A DNA stretch of 64,000 nucleotides from DATARH01 sp036268425 (GTDB lineage Bacteria > Pseudomonadota > Alphaproteobacteria > ATCC43930 > CGMCC-115725). Each line of letters starts with the position of its first letter. Position 1 is the stretch's first letter. The translations under genes and the position numbers were made by a program. The notes under the pieces are model-generated. The model had not been told where the DNA came from and made no database searches. It worked only from the letters and a program-made list of their open reading frames with translations. Shown here piece after piece: positions 8,360-15,467 of this stretch. Location: contig DATAUE010000114.1 of NCBI GenBank assembly GCA_036268425.1, forward strand, positions 1-64,000, written 5' to 3'.

Positions 8360-8861
8360 GGCTCGCGCCCTCCTCTTGCTGCGTCATGGCGGCGAGCCGC
8401 CGCTTGACCGCCTCACCCGCCGAGGGTCCGGGAACCAGGATGAAATCGGGCGACATGATGGGGCGGCCGCTGGTGCGATCGACCAGGATCGGATCGGCGA
8501 CGCGGCCGGTGGCGCGGTCGACCAGCTGTACGCTGGCGCCCTCGGGCATGAAATGCCGGGTGCCCCAGGCGAGCATCGTCAACAGGACGGGGCGGAAATC
8601 TCGGCCGCGCTCGGTCAGCACATATTCGTAACGCGGCGGATGCTCGTTGTATTGGCGCCGCTCCACCAACCCGCCTTCCACCAGCGCATTGAGCCGCCGG
8701 GTCAGCATGTTGGGGGCGATATCGAGGCTTTTCTGGAACTCGTCGAACCGGGTCAGCCCGTGAAACGCATCCCGCAGAATGAGGATGCTCCACCATTCGC
8801 CGACCCGTTCGAGGCCGCGTGCCACCGGGCACTGCATATTGCCGAAACTTTTGCGTTGCAT
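8352..8861 (-). CDS. HxlR-family winged-helix regulator
   Basis: A 169-residue protein in the chosen frame. The helix-turn-helix region reads CPVARGLERVGEWWSILILRD at its start, then LTRFDEFQKSL and PNMLTRRLNALVEGGLVER, the signature of HxlR regulators. Cys11 is at the position where redox- or quinone-sensing members (such as YodB) keep a reactive cysteine. A longer frame begins at 8924, but the ATG at 8861 is preferred: the longer start would put a 17-bp palindrome inside the coding region, while the 8861 start leaves it 23 bp upstream as an operator. It heads the emrAB operon and probably represses it and itself. Confidence 0.9.
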   Translation of the reverse strand: MQRKSFGNMQCPVARGLERVGEWWSILILRDAFHGLTRFDEFQKSLDIAPNMLTRRLNALVEGGLVERRQYNEHPPRYEYVLTERGRDFRPVLLTMLAWGTRHFMPEGASVQLVDRATGRVADPILVDRTSGRPIMSPDFILVPGPSAGEAVKRRLAAMTQQEEGASHE

Positions 8862-8883
8862 AACGGACCCTATCGCCAACGTA

Positions 8884-8900
8884 ACTTGCATTATGCAAGT
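8884..8900. promoter_or_regulatory. Palindromic operator of the HxlR-emrAB operon
   Basis: The sequence ACTTGCAT-T-ATGCAAGT is a perfect 8-1-8 palindrome. It lies just upstream of the preferred hxlR start (8861), as expected for HxlR dimers, which bind short palindromes near their own promoters. Binding itself is inferred. Confidence 0.65.
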
Positions 8901-9004
8901 AAGGTGGCGGCATGGGCCCATCAAGAGGACGACGAGCGAAAATCGCTCGTCGGGTTGGCGGCAGCTTTTTGGTTAAGGAGAAACGGCAGCAACCTCGCCC
9001 CTAG

Positions 9005-9030
9005 CCCTCACCCGCATGCGCGGGGGAGGG
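9005..9030. terminator. GC-rich hairpin between amidohydrolase and hxlR
   Basis: CCCTCACCCGC (9005-9015) pairs with GCGGGGGAGGG (9020-9030) with one mismatch around a 4-base loop. It lies downstream of the amidohydrolase gene on the same strand. There is no strong T-tract, so it may be a terminator or a dispersed extragenic palindrome; a genome-wide search would decide. Confidence 0.4.
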
Positions 9031-9046
9031 TGTTGTCTCATTGAGG

Positions 9047-9076
9047 GCGAGCGAGCGGCGGGCGAGCGAGCGGCGG
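9047..9076. repeat. Two tandem copies of a 15-bp GC-rich unit
   Basis: GCGAGCGAGCGGCGG is present twice back to back, just after the end of the amidohydrolase gene. Short slippage repeat with no visible function. Confidence 0.8.
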
Positions 9077-9085
9077 GGACGCGTG

Positions 9086-10216
9086 CTAGTCGGCGATGCC
9101 GAGCAGCTTTGCGGCGGTGCGGCCGAGGATCGCGATCTTGTCGTCGTCGCTGAGGCCGGGGACCGATAGAATGTGGTCGACCGGCGCGGTGTTCCACGGG
9201 AACGGATAATCCGTGCCCAGCACGACGTGCTCGATGCCGGCTTCAGCGATCAGGTGCCGCATCGCCTCGCCGGTGAACATGACCGAATCGAAATAAAGCT
9301 GGCCGCCATGCACATATTCGGTCGGCTTCTTCTTCGGAAACGGACCGACGCGATCGGGGAAGGTAGTCATCACCGCATCCGAGCGATTGGCATAGGACGG
9401 CAGAAAGCCGCCGCCATGCGCGGCGCAGATCTTGAGGCCGGGGAACCGGTCGAGCGTACCTTCGAAGATCAGGTGCGACAGCGCAATCGTGGTTTCGAGC
9501 GGGTTGCCGATCGTATTGGTGAGGAGGCCGTTACCGGCAAGCCGGCCGCTTGGTTCGAGTTCGCGGGTGCCGAGCGGGTGCATGAACACCAGCACGCCAA
9601 GCTCCTCGCATTTCGCCCAGAACGGATGAAACTTCGGGTTGGCGAGGTCCTCGCCGGCAACGCTGCCGGCGACGCCGACACCGCGAAATCCGAGATTCTT
9701 GACTGCATGCTCAACCTGCTGGGCGGCAAGGTCGGGGTATTGCAACGCGGCGGTCGCAAACCCGACAAAGCGGTCGGGGTGGGTGGCGCAAAATCCCGCC
9801 AACTGCTCGTTCTGCACCTTGATCAGGTCGGTGGCGGCGTCGCGTTCGGCGCGATACCAGTAGGGGTTGATGCTGAGCGCCTCGACATCGACGCCCGATT
9901 TGTCCATCTGCGCCAGCCGATCGCCGACATTCGCCCACAACAGCCCCGGCGCTTCGAGCGGGTGGTTGATGATCTTGGCGGCGTCGGGAACAATACAGTG
10001 CGCGTGCACGTCGACGGTCTTGATCCGCTTGCCGGCGATCACGACTTCCCAGCGCTTGTGCGCATGAGCATGGCCGTGACCGTGCGCGGCGCTGCCGCCG
10101 CCCGCCGTCGCACTGGCGCCGGAACTGACGCTCGTCCTCCCCGCGACCGTGGCGGTGAATTCGCAATCGGTGAAAACGATGCCGGCACCGCCGGTTATAT
10201 TTGCATTTACAGACAT
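9086..10216 (-). CDS. Amidohydrolase_2 family protein (ACMSD-like) with His-rich N-terminal tail
   Basis: A 376-residue metal-dependent TIM-barrel protein related to aminocarboxymuconate-semialdehyde decarboxylase. The barrel begins near residue 62 with VDVHAHC (the HxH metal pair), continues with a beta strand ending VFMHPLG, then KICAAHGGG (metal His) and ends with LGTDYPFP (metal Asp). Members decarboxylate or hydrolyse aromatic or unsaturated acids in the cytoplasm. Before the barrel is an unusual low-complexity tail with Thr/Ser/Gly followed by HGHGHAHAH at about residues 46-54. The start at 10216 is preferred over 10231 because GGGGAG sits 7 bases before it. Substrate unknown. Confidence 0.88.
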   Translation of the reverse strand: MSVNANITGGAGIVFTDCEFTATVAGRTSVSSGASATAGGGSAAHGHGHAHAHKRWEVVIAGKRIKTVDVHAHCIVPDAAKIINHPLEAPGLLWANVGDRLAQMDKSGVDVEALSINPYWYRAERDAATDLIKVQNEQLAGFCATHPDRFVGFATAALQYPDLAAQQVEHAVKNLGFRGVGVAGSVAGEDLANPKFHPFWAKCEELGVLVFMHPLGTRELEPSGRLAGNGLLTNTIGNPLETTIALSHLIFEGTLDRFPGLKICAAHGGGFLPSYANRSDAVMTTFPDRVGPFPKKKPTEYVHGGQLYFDSVMFTGEAMRHLIAEAGIEHVVLGTDYPFPWNTAPVDHILSVPGLSDDDKIAILGRTAAKLLGIAD

Positions 10217-10489
10217 TCCGCTGCTCCCCATTCAAAACCACACCCGGCCTCGCCGCGGCGGGCGGAGCCTACACCGCAGCGCGCGTAAAATCCCAGGCTC
10301 AAGTCAAAGAAGAGCGCTTCAAAGCACCGGCGAGATGGCTCGGCTTGGTCGACAAGACAGAGATGCCGCCACGCACCGCCGGTGCCGGAACGGCGCCATT
10401 TCTGCCCAGCGCCGAGCGCCCAGCAACAGATTTTAATGGAAGCTACGGGCAGATGATGGGATACGGTCGTCAAAAATGAGGGGGCGCCT

Positions 10490-12085
10490 GTGTCGGGGAT
10501 AATGCGTCTGCGTTTGCTGATAAGTGCCGTTTTATGTTTGCTGGCGTCGGCGCCGGCCTCAGCGCAAAAATCGGGCGGCATTTTGCGGCTGTTTCATCGT
10601 GACAGCCCGGCCAGCGCGTCGATCCACGAGGAGGCGACGGTGTCGGCGATAGCGCCGTTCTCCGCGATCTACAACAACCTCGTCATCTTCGATCAGCACG
10701 AAAAGCAGAACCGCCCGGAATTCATCCGCCCGGAACTGGCAGATAGCTGGTCGTGGAACAACGACTACACGCGCCTCACCTTCAAATTGCACCAGGGCGT
10801 CAAATGGCATGACGGCAAGCCGTTTACCGCCAAGGACGTCAAGTGCACCTGGGATTTGCTGCTCGGCAAGTCGCAAGACAAATTGCGGCTCAACCCGCGC
10901 AAGACCTGGTATGCCAATCTCGACGACATCGTCATCGATGGTGACGACACCGCCACTTTTGTACTGAAGCGGCCGCAGCCGGCGCTGCTGATGATGCTCG
11001 CCTCAACGGATAGCCCGGTCTATCCCTGTCACGTCTCGGCGGCGGAGATGCGCCAGCACCCGATCGGCACCGGGCCGTTCAAGTTCGTCGAGTACAAGCG
11101 CAACGAGTACATCAAGCTGACAAAGAACACGGATTACTGGAAGCCGGGCCGACCCTACCTCGACGGTATCGAGTGGACCATCATTCCGAACCGCGCGACC
11201 CAGACGCTGGCCTTTATCGCCGGCAAGTTCGACATGACCTTTCCATACGAAGAGACCGTCGAAACCATCAAGGACATCAAGGCGCAGGCACCGAGCGCGA
11301 TCTGCGAGATGGATCCGACGATGATGGCGATGAGCCTCTTGATCAATCGCGATAAGCCGCCGTTCGACGACCCCGATATCCGGCGTGCGCTGATGCTGAC
11401 GATCGACCGCAAGGCGTTTCTCGATACCCTCTCCGAGGGACAAGGGCAGATCAACGGCGCCTTGCAGTCGCCTCCGGCGGGGCTGTGGGGCCTGCCGCCG
11501 GAGATTTTGCAGACCATGCCGGGCTATGGCCCCGATATCGCGGCCAACCGCGCCGAAGCCCGCAAGCTGATGGAAAAGCACGGCTACGGGCCGAACAAGC
11601 GGCTCGAGGTGCAGGTGCAGACCCGCAACATCCCGCAATACCGCGACCCTTCAGTGATCCTGATCGACCAGCTCAAGCAGATCTATATCGATGGCACCCT
11701 CGAAGTCGTCGAAACCGCCAACTGGTTTCCCAAGATCGCACGCAAGGAATACACCATTGCCGGCAACATCACCGGCAGTGGCGTCGACGACCCCGATGCG
11801 TGGCTTTACGAGCACTATTCCTGTGGCTCGGACCGCAATTACACGAACTACTGCAACCCCGAATTACAGAAGATGTTCGATCAGCAGTCGATGGAGCCGG
11901 ATCAGGATAAACGCAAGAAGCTGGTACGGGAAATCGACCGTCGGCTGACCGAAGACGCCGCCCGCCCGACCATCTTTCGCTACAACGCCGGCACCTGCTG
12001 GTATCCGCGGGTACACGGCCTCACGATCATGGTCAACAGCATCTTCAACGGCTGGCGCTTTGAAGACGCCTGGCTCGACCAATAG
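10490..12085 (+). CDS. ABC transporter substrate-binding protein, family 5 (oligopeptide/dipeptide type)
   Basis: A 531-residue periplasmic binding protein with an N-terminal Sec signal peptide ending Ala-Pro-Ala-Ser-Ala near residue 25. Cluster-C features are present: the early LRPELADSWSWNNDYTRLTF strand, the KWHDGKPFTAKDV motif, GTGPFKFVEYKRNEY and the late dyad region. GTG 10490 has GAGGGGG five bases upstream, so it is favoured over ATG 10502. No permease or ATPase genes are next to it, so it is an orphan that must use components encoded elsewhere. The ligand may be a peptide, nickel chelate or another small molecule. Confidence 0.93.
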   Translation: MSGIMRLRLLISAVLCLLASAPASAQKSGGILRLFHRDSPASASIHEEATVSAIAPFSAIYNNLVIFDQHEKQNRPEFIRPELADSWSWNNDYTRLTFKLHQGVKWHDGKPFTAKDVKCTWDLLLGKSQDKLRLNPRKTWYANLDDIVIDGDDTATFVLKRPQPALLMMLASTDSPVYPCHVSAAEMRQHPIGTGPFKFVEYKRNEYIKLTKNTDYWKPGRPYLDGIEWTIIPNRATQTLAFIAGKFDMTFPYEETVETIKDIKAQAPSAICEMDPTMMAMSLLINRDKPPFDDPDIRRALMLTIDRKAFLDTLSEGQGQINGALQSPPAGLWGLPPEILQTMPGYGPDIAANRAEARKLMEKHGYGPNKRLEVQVQTRNIPQYRDPSVILIDQLKQIYIDGTLEVVETANWFPKIARKEYTIAGNITGSGVDDPDAWLYEHYSCGSDRNYTNYCNPELQKMFDQQSMEPDQDKRKKLVREIDRRLTEDAARPTIFRYNAGTCWYPRVHGLTIMVNSIFNGWRFEDAWLDQ

Positions 12086-12117
12086 CGGTCAGAAACTCGA
12101 CCAATAGCCGTCAGAAA
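12074..12117. repeat. 22-bp tandem duplication across the stop codon of the binding protein
   Basis: The 22 bp 12074-12095, which include the last codons and TAG stop of the binding-protein gene, are repeated at 12096-12117 with one substitution. The second copy leads directly into the ribosome binding site of the next gene. Confidence 0.9.
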
Positions 12118-12129
12118 AAGGATATGATG

Positions 12130-13005
12130 ATGAAAGCTGGGGTGGTTTATCCACAAATTGAACTTGGCGGCGATACGGGAGCGGTCAAGGCGTTTGCCCA
12201 GGCGGCGGAAGATTTGGGTTACGACCATATCGTGATCTACGACCATGTCCTCGGTGCCGTTCATGCCGGCCGGGAACCGAAGCTGACCGGCCCTTACAAG
12301 GAAAGCGATCCCTTCCACGAGCCGCTGGTCACCTACGCCTATCTCGCCGGTGTCACCAAGAACCTCGGATTGGCAACCGGCGTCATCATCCTGCCGCAGC
12401 GACAGACGGCTCTATTCGCCAAACAGGCCGCGGATGTCGACCTGTTCTCCGACGGCCGGCTTCGCCTCGGCGTCGGGGTCGGCTGGAACTGGGTGGAATT
12501 CGACGGTCTCGAAATGTCCGGACATTTTCGCCGCCGCGGCAAGCGGCAGGAGCAGCAGATCGCCTTGCTCCGGAAGCTGTGGGAACAACCCGTGGTCGAG
12601 CATGAGGATTCCGACCACCGGATCGACAGGGCCGGGATATTGCCGCGCCCGAAACGCCAGATCCCGATCTGGCTGGGCGGTTCAAGCGAAGCCGCATTCG
12701 ACCGAGCGGCCCGAATTGGAGACGGATTTCTGTTTTCGGGCCGGACGCAAACCGAGGCGATTCAAATCAAGGCGAAGATCGAAGGCAAGCTTGCCGCGCT
12801 TGGAAGAAACGCCGATGCATTCGGCTTCGAGTCGATCCAGCAATACACGCGTGGCGACAACCAATGGCCCGGTGATATTGCCGCGTGGCGCGAGGCTGGC
12901 GGGAGTCACATATCGGTCGTGACAATGGGAGCGAACCTCACCACGGTGGACGGCCACATCGCGGCCATCAAGCGTTGGCGTGACGTCTACAATTCGGTCC
13001 GTTAG
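12130..13005 (+). CDS. LLM-class flavin/F420-dependent oxidoreductase
   Basis: A 291-residue TIM-barrel protein of the luciferase superfamily, in the group often annotated as TIGR03619-like. It shows the DHIVIYDHVLG segment near residue 35, LATGVIILPQRQTALFAKQAADVDLFSDGRLRLGVGVGWN-like central motifs (split here for description) and IPIWLGGSSEAAFDRAARIGDG, the phosphate-binding region. Three ATGs occur in a row; the third (12130) is placed 7 bases after AAAGGA. It follows the binding-protein gene by 44 bp, so co-transcription is likely and the transported compound might be its substrate. It is convergent with the TetR gene, 4 bp apart. Confidence 0.88.
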   Translation: MKAGVVYPQIELGGDTGAVKAFAQAAEDLGYDHIVIYDHVLGAVHAGREPKLTGPYKESDPFHEPLVTYAYLAGVTKNLGLATGVIILPQRQTALFAKQAADVDLFSDGRLRLGVGVGWNWVEFDGLEMSGHFRRRGKRQEQQIALLRKLWEQPVVEHEDSDHRIDRAGILPRPKRQIPIWLGGSSEAAFDRAARIGDGFLFSGRTQTEAIQIKAKIEGKLAALGRNADAFGFESIQQYTRGDNQWPGDIAAWREAGGSHISVVTMGANLTTVDGHIAAIKRWRDVYNSVR

Positions 13006-13009
13006 AATT

Positions 13010-13723
13010 TTACGACACTGTTGAGCCTGTCGATAAGGGACGTTCGAGCAAGCCGTCAAGCAACATGTTTGTCTGAGCCTCGATCAGGGCGCTCACGTCT
13101 TCCCAGGGAAAATCCGGACGGGGCCTAGCGATCAAAGCGGCGACCAGGCCGTGCACCGACGCCCAGAGTGCTTGGGCGACGAGCATAGGTGAGCCGAGAT
13201 CGCTTCGGATGACCTGGGCCTCGATGGCCTCGCCGACCTTTTCGACCAGGCGCAGAAAGATCGGCACGGCGACGCGGGTGCCTTCGCTGGGCTGCTCCGG
13301 CTGCTCGGCGTTATAGGGTTTGCGATAGGTATTGAGCACCATGAACGCGAGACGATACTCGTCCGGGTGACTGAGACCGAAGGCGATATACCCCGCGATG
13401 CGGCGCCGCAGCCAGTCCCGATGGTCCGTCGCTGTCCGGTCGACCTCCTCGATTGCATGGTCCAGTTCTTCGAATGCATCGCGGATCAATTTGTTGAGGA
13501 TGTCATCCTTTGCCTTGTAATAGGTAAAGAGAGCGGTTTGAGAGATCCCAACCCGCTCGGCGATTTTGCGGGTCGAGACATTTTCAAAGCCGTGTTCGAG
13601 AAAGAGTTCTCGCGCTGCGGCGAGAATTTCGCCAAGTCGTTCATGGCCGGACCCGCGTGCTTTGCGGTTCGCAAGCGAGATCGTATAGGTCTGGCCAGCC
13701 GCGGTTGTTCTCTTTCTGGGCAT
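13010..13723 (-). CDS. TetR-family transcriptional regulator
   Basis: A 237-residue repressor-type protein. The helix-turn-helix lies at about residues 30-75: ILAAARELFLEHGFENVSTRKIAERVGIS followed by ALFTYYKAKDDIL, the standard TetR signature (cited in pieces). The C-terminal domain resembles TetR_C ligand-binding domains with a helix containing LWASVHGLVA. A 7-7-7 inverted repeat overlapping a TATAAT box lies 33 bp upstream and is a good candidate for autoregulation. Possible targets are the neighbouring binding-protein/LLM pair and the carotenoid oxygenase gene. Ligand unknown. Confidence 0.93.
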   Translation of the reverse strand: MPRKRTTAAGQTYTISLANRKARGSGHERLGEILAAARELFLEHGFENVSTRKIAERVGISQTALFTYYKAKDDILNKLIRDAFEELDHAIEEVDRTATDHRDWLRRRIAGYIAFGLSHPDEYRLAFMVLNTYRKPYNAEQPEQPSEGTRVAVPIFLRLVEKVGEAIEAQVIRSDLGSPMLVAQALWASVHGLVAALIARPRPDFPWEDVSALIEAQTNMLLDGLLERPLSTGSTVS

Positions 13724-13755
13724 CGTCTCAAGTGTCTACGGGAACGGGACTTTGA

Positions 13756-13776
13756 TCGCCCGATTATACCGGGCGA
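13756..13776 (-). promoter_or_regulatory. TetR promoter with overlapping operator
   Basis: TCGCCCG (13756-13762) and CGGGCGA (13770-13776) form a perfect inverted repeat around 7 bp. On the minus strand the centre reads TATAAT (13763-13768), preceded after 17 bp by GGGACA as a weak -35. A dimer bound here would cover the -10 box of the tetR promoter, a typical autorepression layout. Confidence 0.65.
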
Positions 13777-13819
13777 CAGAGACCGTGTCCCGACGCTCGC
13801 CGCGTGGCCCCGACGCGGA

Positions 13820-15376
13820 TCAGGTCGCCTCCCACCAGCCATGGCAACTAAACGGCAGATGATGCCGCAAATGGATTTTTGCGAGCGGACCATCCGCGAT
13901 ATGAGCGGCGTCGAAGATGGCGAGAAAGCTGGTTCCGCTTTGGCCATCGAGCACTTCGGCAATCAGCAGGCCATAATCCTCGCCGCTCGCCGCGCCGAGC
14001 GGCCAGTCCGGGTCGGGGACGAATACGGGTTCGCCCACATAATGGCCATGTCCGAAATGGAATGCCGCTGAATTTCCGGTTTCCGTGTCGATTCGTGCCA
14101 GTCCATCGTGGAACCAGCCTTGATCGGCGCCTCCTGATGCGACGTAACCGTATCGATGACGCTGACCGACTCGCCGCTGAGGAATAAACGGAAACTCGTA
14201 GTGGCCACCAGCGATCGTGTCGAGCCGCGTGCGCCCGGAATTGAGTTCCACGGTAAGGCGCCGGAGAGCGCCGGCCGATTTCGCCCGGCCCATCCGACCG
14301 CGCATGATCGCCCGAAAGGCCGCGTCGGGCCCCAGGAAATGGTCGGGAGTGTCGTACCCTACAAAGTCAGCCACGATTGTGTTGTCGGAGACATAGGCGT
14401 TGAGCGTGTGCCACATCCAGGTGGCCGGCACCTCGACGCTCACGGGGGGTCGCGTTCCCGTCGTGTCGATTACGACCAGCAAGCTGCCCTGTTCGGGCTT
14501 CCACGTCAGACAGTCGGCAAACGGATGCAAGCCCGCCAGCATCGGCAGCGGCGACAGCATCGCAGGATGCAGGTGCAAGATGACGTAGGGCGCTGCCCAG
14601 AAGAAATCATGAAAATAAGCTGATCCGCGCGGATTTCGGTGTACCGCGTGTCGCGTCTGTTTTCCTGTTGAGTCCTTCACCAGGACGTGCAGTTCGTGCT
14701 CGCGTCGACGGCTCTGCCCGACGAGTACCCACTCGCCGCTCGCGCCGTCAGTTTTGGTATGCGCCTTGTAATTAACGGGACCAGCGCCCGGTTCTCCCTC
14801 AAAAAGGTCCCTCTCCTGCTCGGCGTTCAATAGGGTCGCGTCAAGCGTCCACGCCGGCCCCAATTCGTCAAACGCATAGAGCTTGCCTGCTTTAACCACA
14901 GCCATCACCCCTGCCTGGCTGTGACTGGGAACACACGAAGCGTTCCTGCAGCCCGGCGCCGGCGTCGTCCAGGTCGGGTAGAGAAAGGCGCCGGCTTTCT
15001 CTTCGGCGTTAAATTTTGTCGTGCGCACGAAGCGGGTGCGGAAGCGCGCCCGGCCGCCGGCGAATGTCGTCGCCCGGATCATTCCGTCGCCGTCGAGGAT
15101 CGACCATTTCCGGAAACCGTCCCGCTCGAACAATCCGGGGCCGCTCCGATAGAGCGTGCCCGACAGGCTTTGCGGCAGCCGCCCTTCCACCTTGGCGCAA
15201 TAGTCGAGCCCGTCCGGGAGTCCTTCGGCCAGCCATGCCAGCCCGCCCGCGTCCCATGCTTTCTCGCGCGCCGCGCCCGCCAAGGCTTGCGGCGCATCCC
15301 ACGAGCGGACCTCGCTGGTGGAAGGGGCCGCGGCGTGTGCGGTCGAGGTCAATGATTTAAGTCGCGCTATCCTCAC
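13820..15376 (-). CDS. Carotenoid cleavage oxygenase (RPE65/CCD family)
   Basis: A 518-residue Fe(II)-dependent beta-propeller dioxygenase. The four iron-binding histidines expected of the family are visible in YKAHTK (about residue 205), SAYFHDFF (about 252), TWMWHTLNAY (about 322) and the extreme C-terminal SCHGWW. The GEPVFVPDP motif, typical of bacterial lignostilbene/apocarotenoid oxygenases, is also present. It should cleave a double bond in a carotenoid or stilbene-like substrate. GTG at 15374-15376 has GGAGG five bases upstream. No carotenoid biosynthesis gene is visible in the window. Confidence 0.9.
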   Translation of the reverse strand: MRIARLKSLTSTAHAAAPSTSEVRSWDAPQALAGAAREKAWDAGGLAWLAEGLPDGLDYCAKVEGRLPQSLSGTLYRSGPGLFERDGFRKWSILDGDGMIRATTFAGGRARFRTRFVRTTKFNAEEKAGAFLYPTWTTPAPGCRNASCVPSHSQAGVMAVVKAGKLYAFDELGPAWTLDATLLNAEQERDLFEGEPGAGPVNYKAHTKTDGASGEWVLVGQSRRREHELHVLVKDSTGKQTRHAVHRNPRGSAYFHDFFWAAPYVILHLHPAMLSPLPMLAGLHPFADCLTWKPEQGSLLVVIDTTGTRPPVSVEVPATWMWHTLNAYVSDNTIVADFVGYDTPDHFLGPDAAFRAIMRGRMGRAKSAGALRRLTVELNSGRTRLDTIAGGHYEFPFIPQRRVGQRHRYGYVASGGADQGWFHDGLARIDTETGNSAAFHFGHGHYVGEPVFVPDPDWPLGAASGEDYGLLIAEVLDGQSGTSFLAIFDAAHIADGPLAKIHLRHHLPFSCHGWWEAT

Positions 15377-15467
15377 GGTGACCTCCGGCGAGAGAACGGC
15401 CCCACGCTTTTTCGATGGCGTTTTGGGCGCCGCGTCCTCCGGAGATATATTTCTTACCGCTCAGTTG

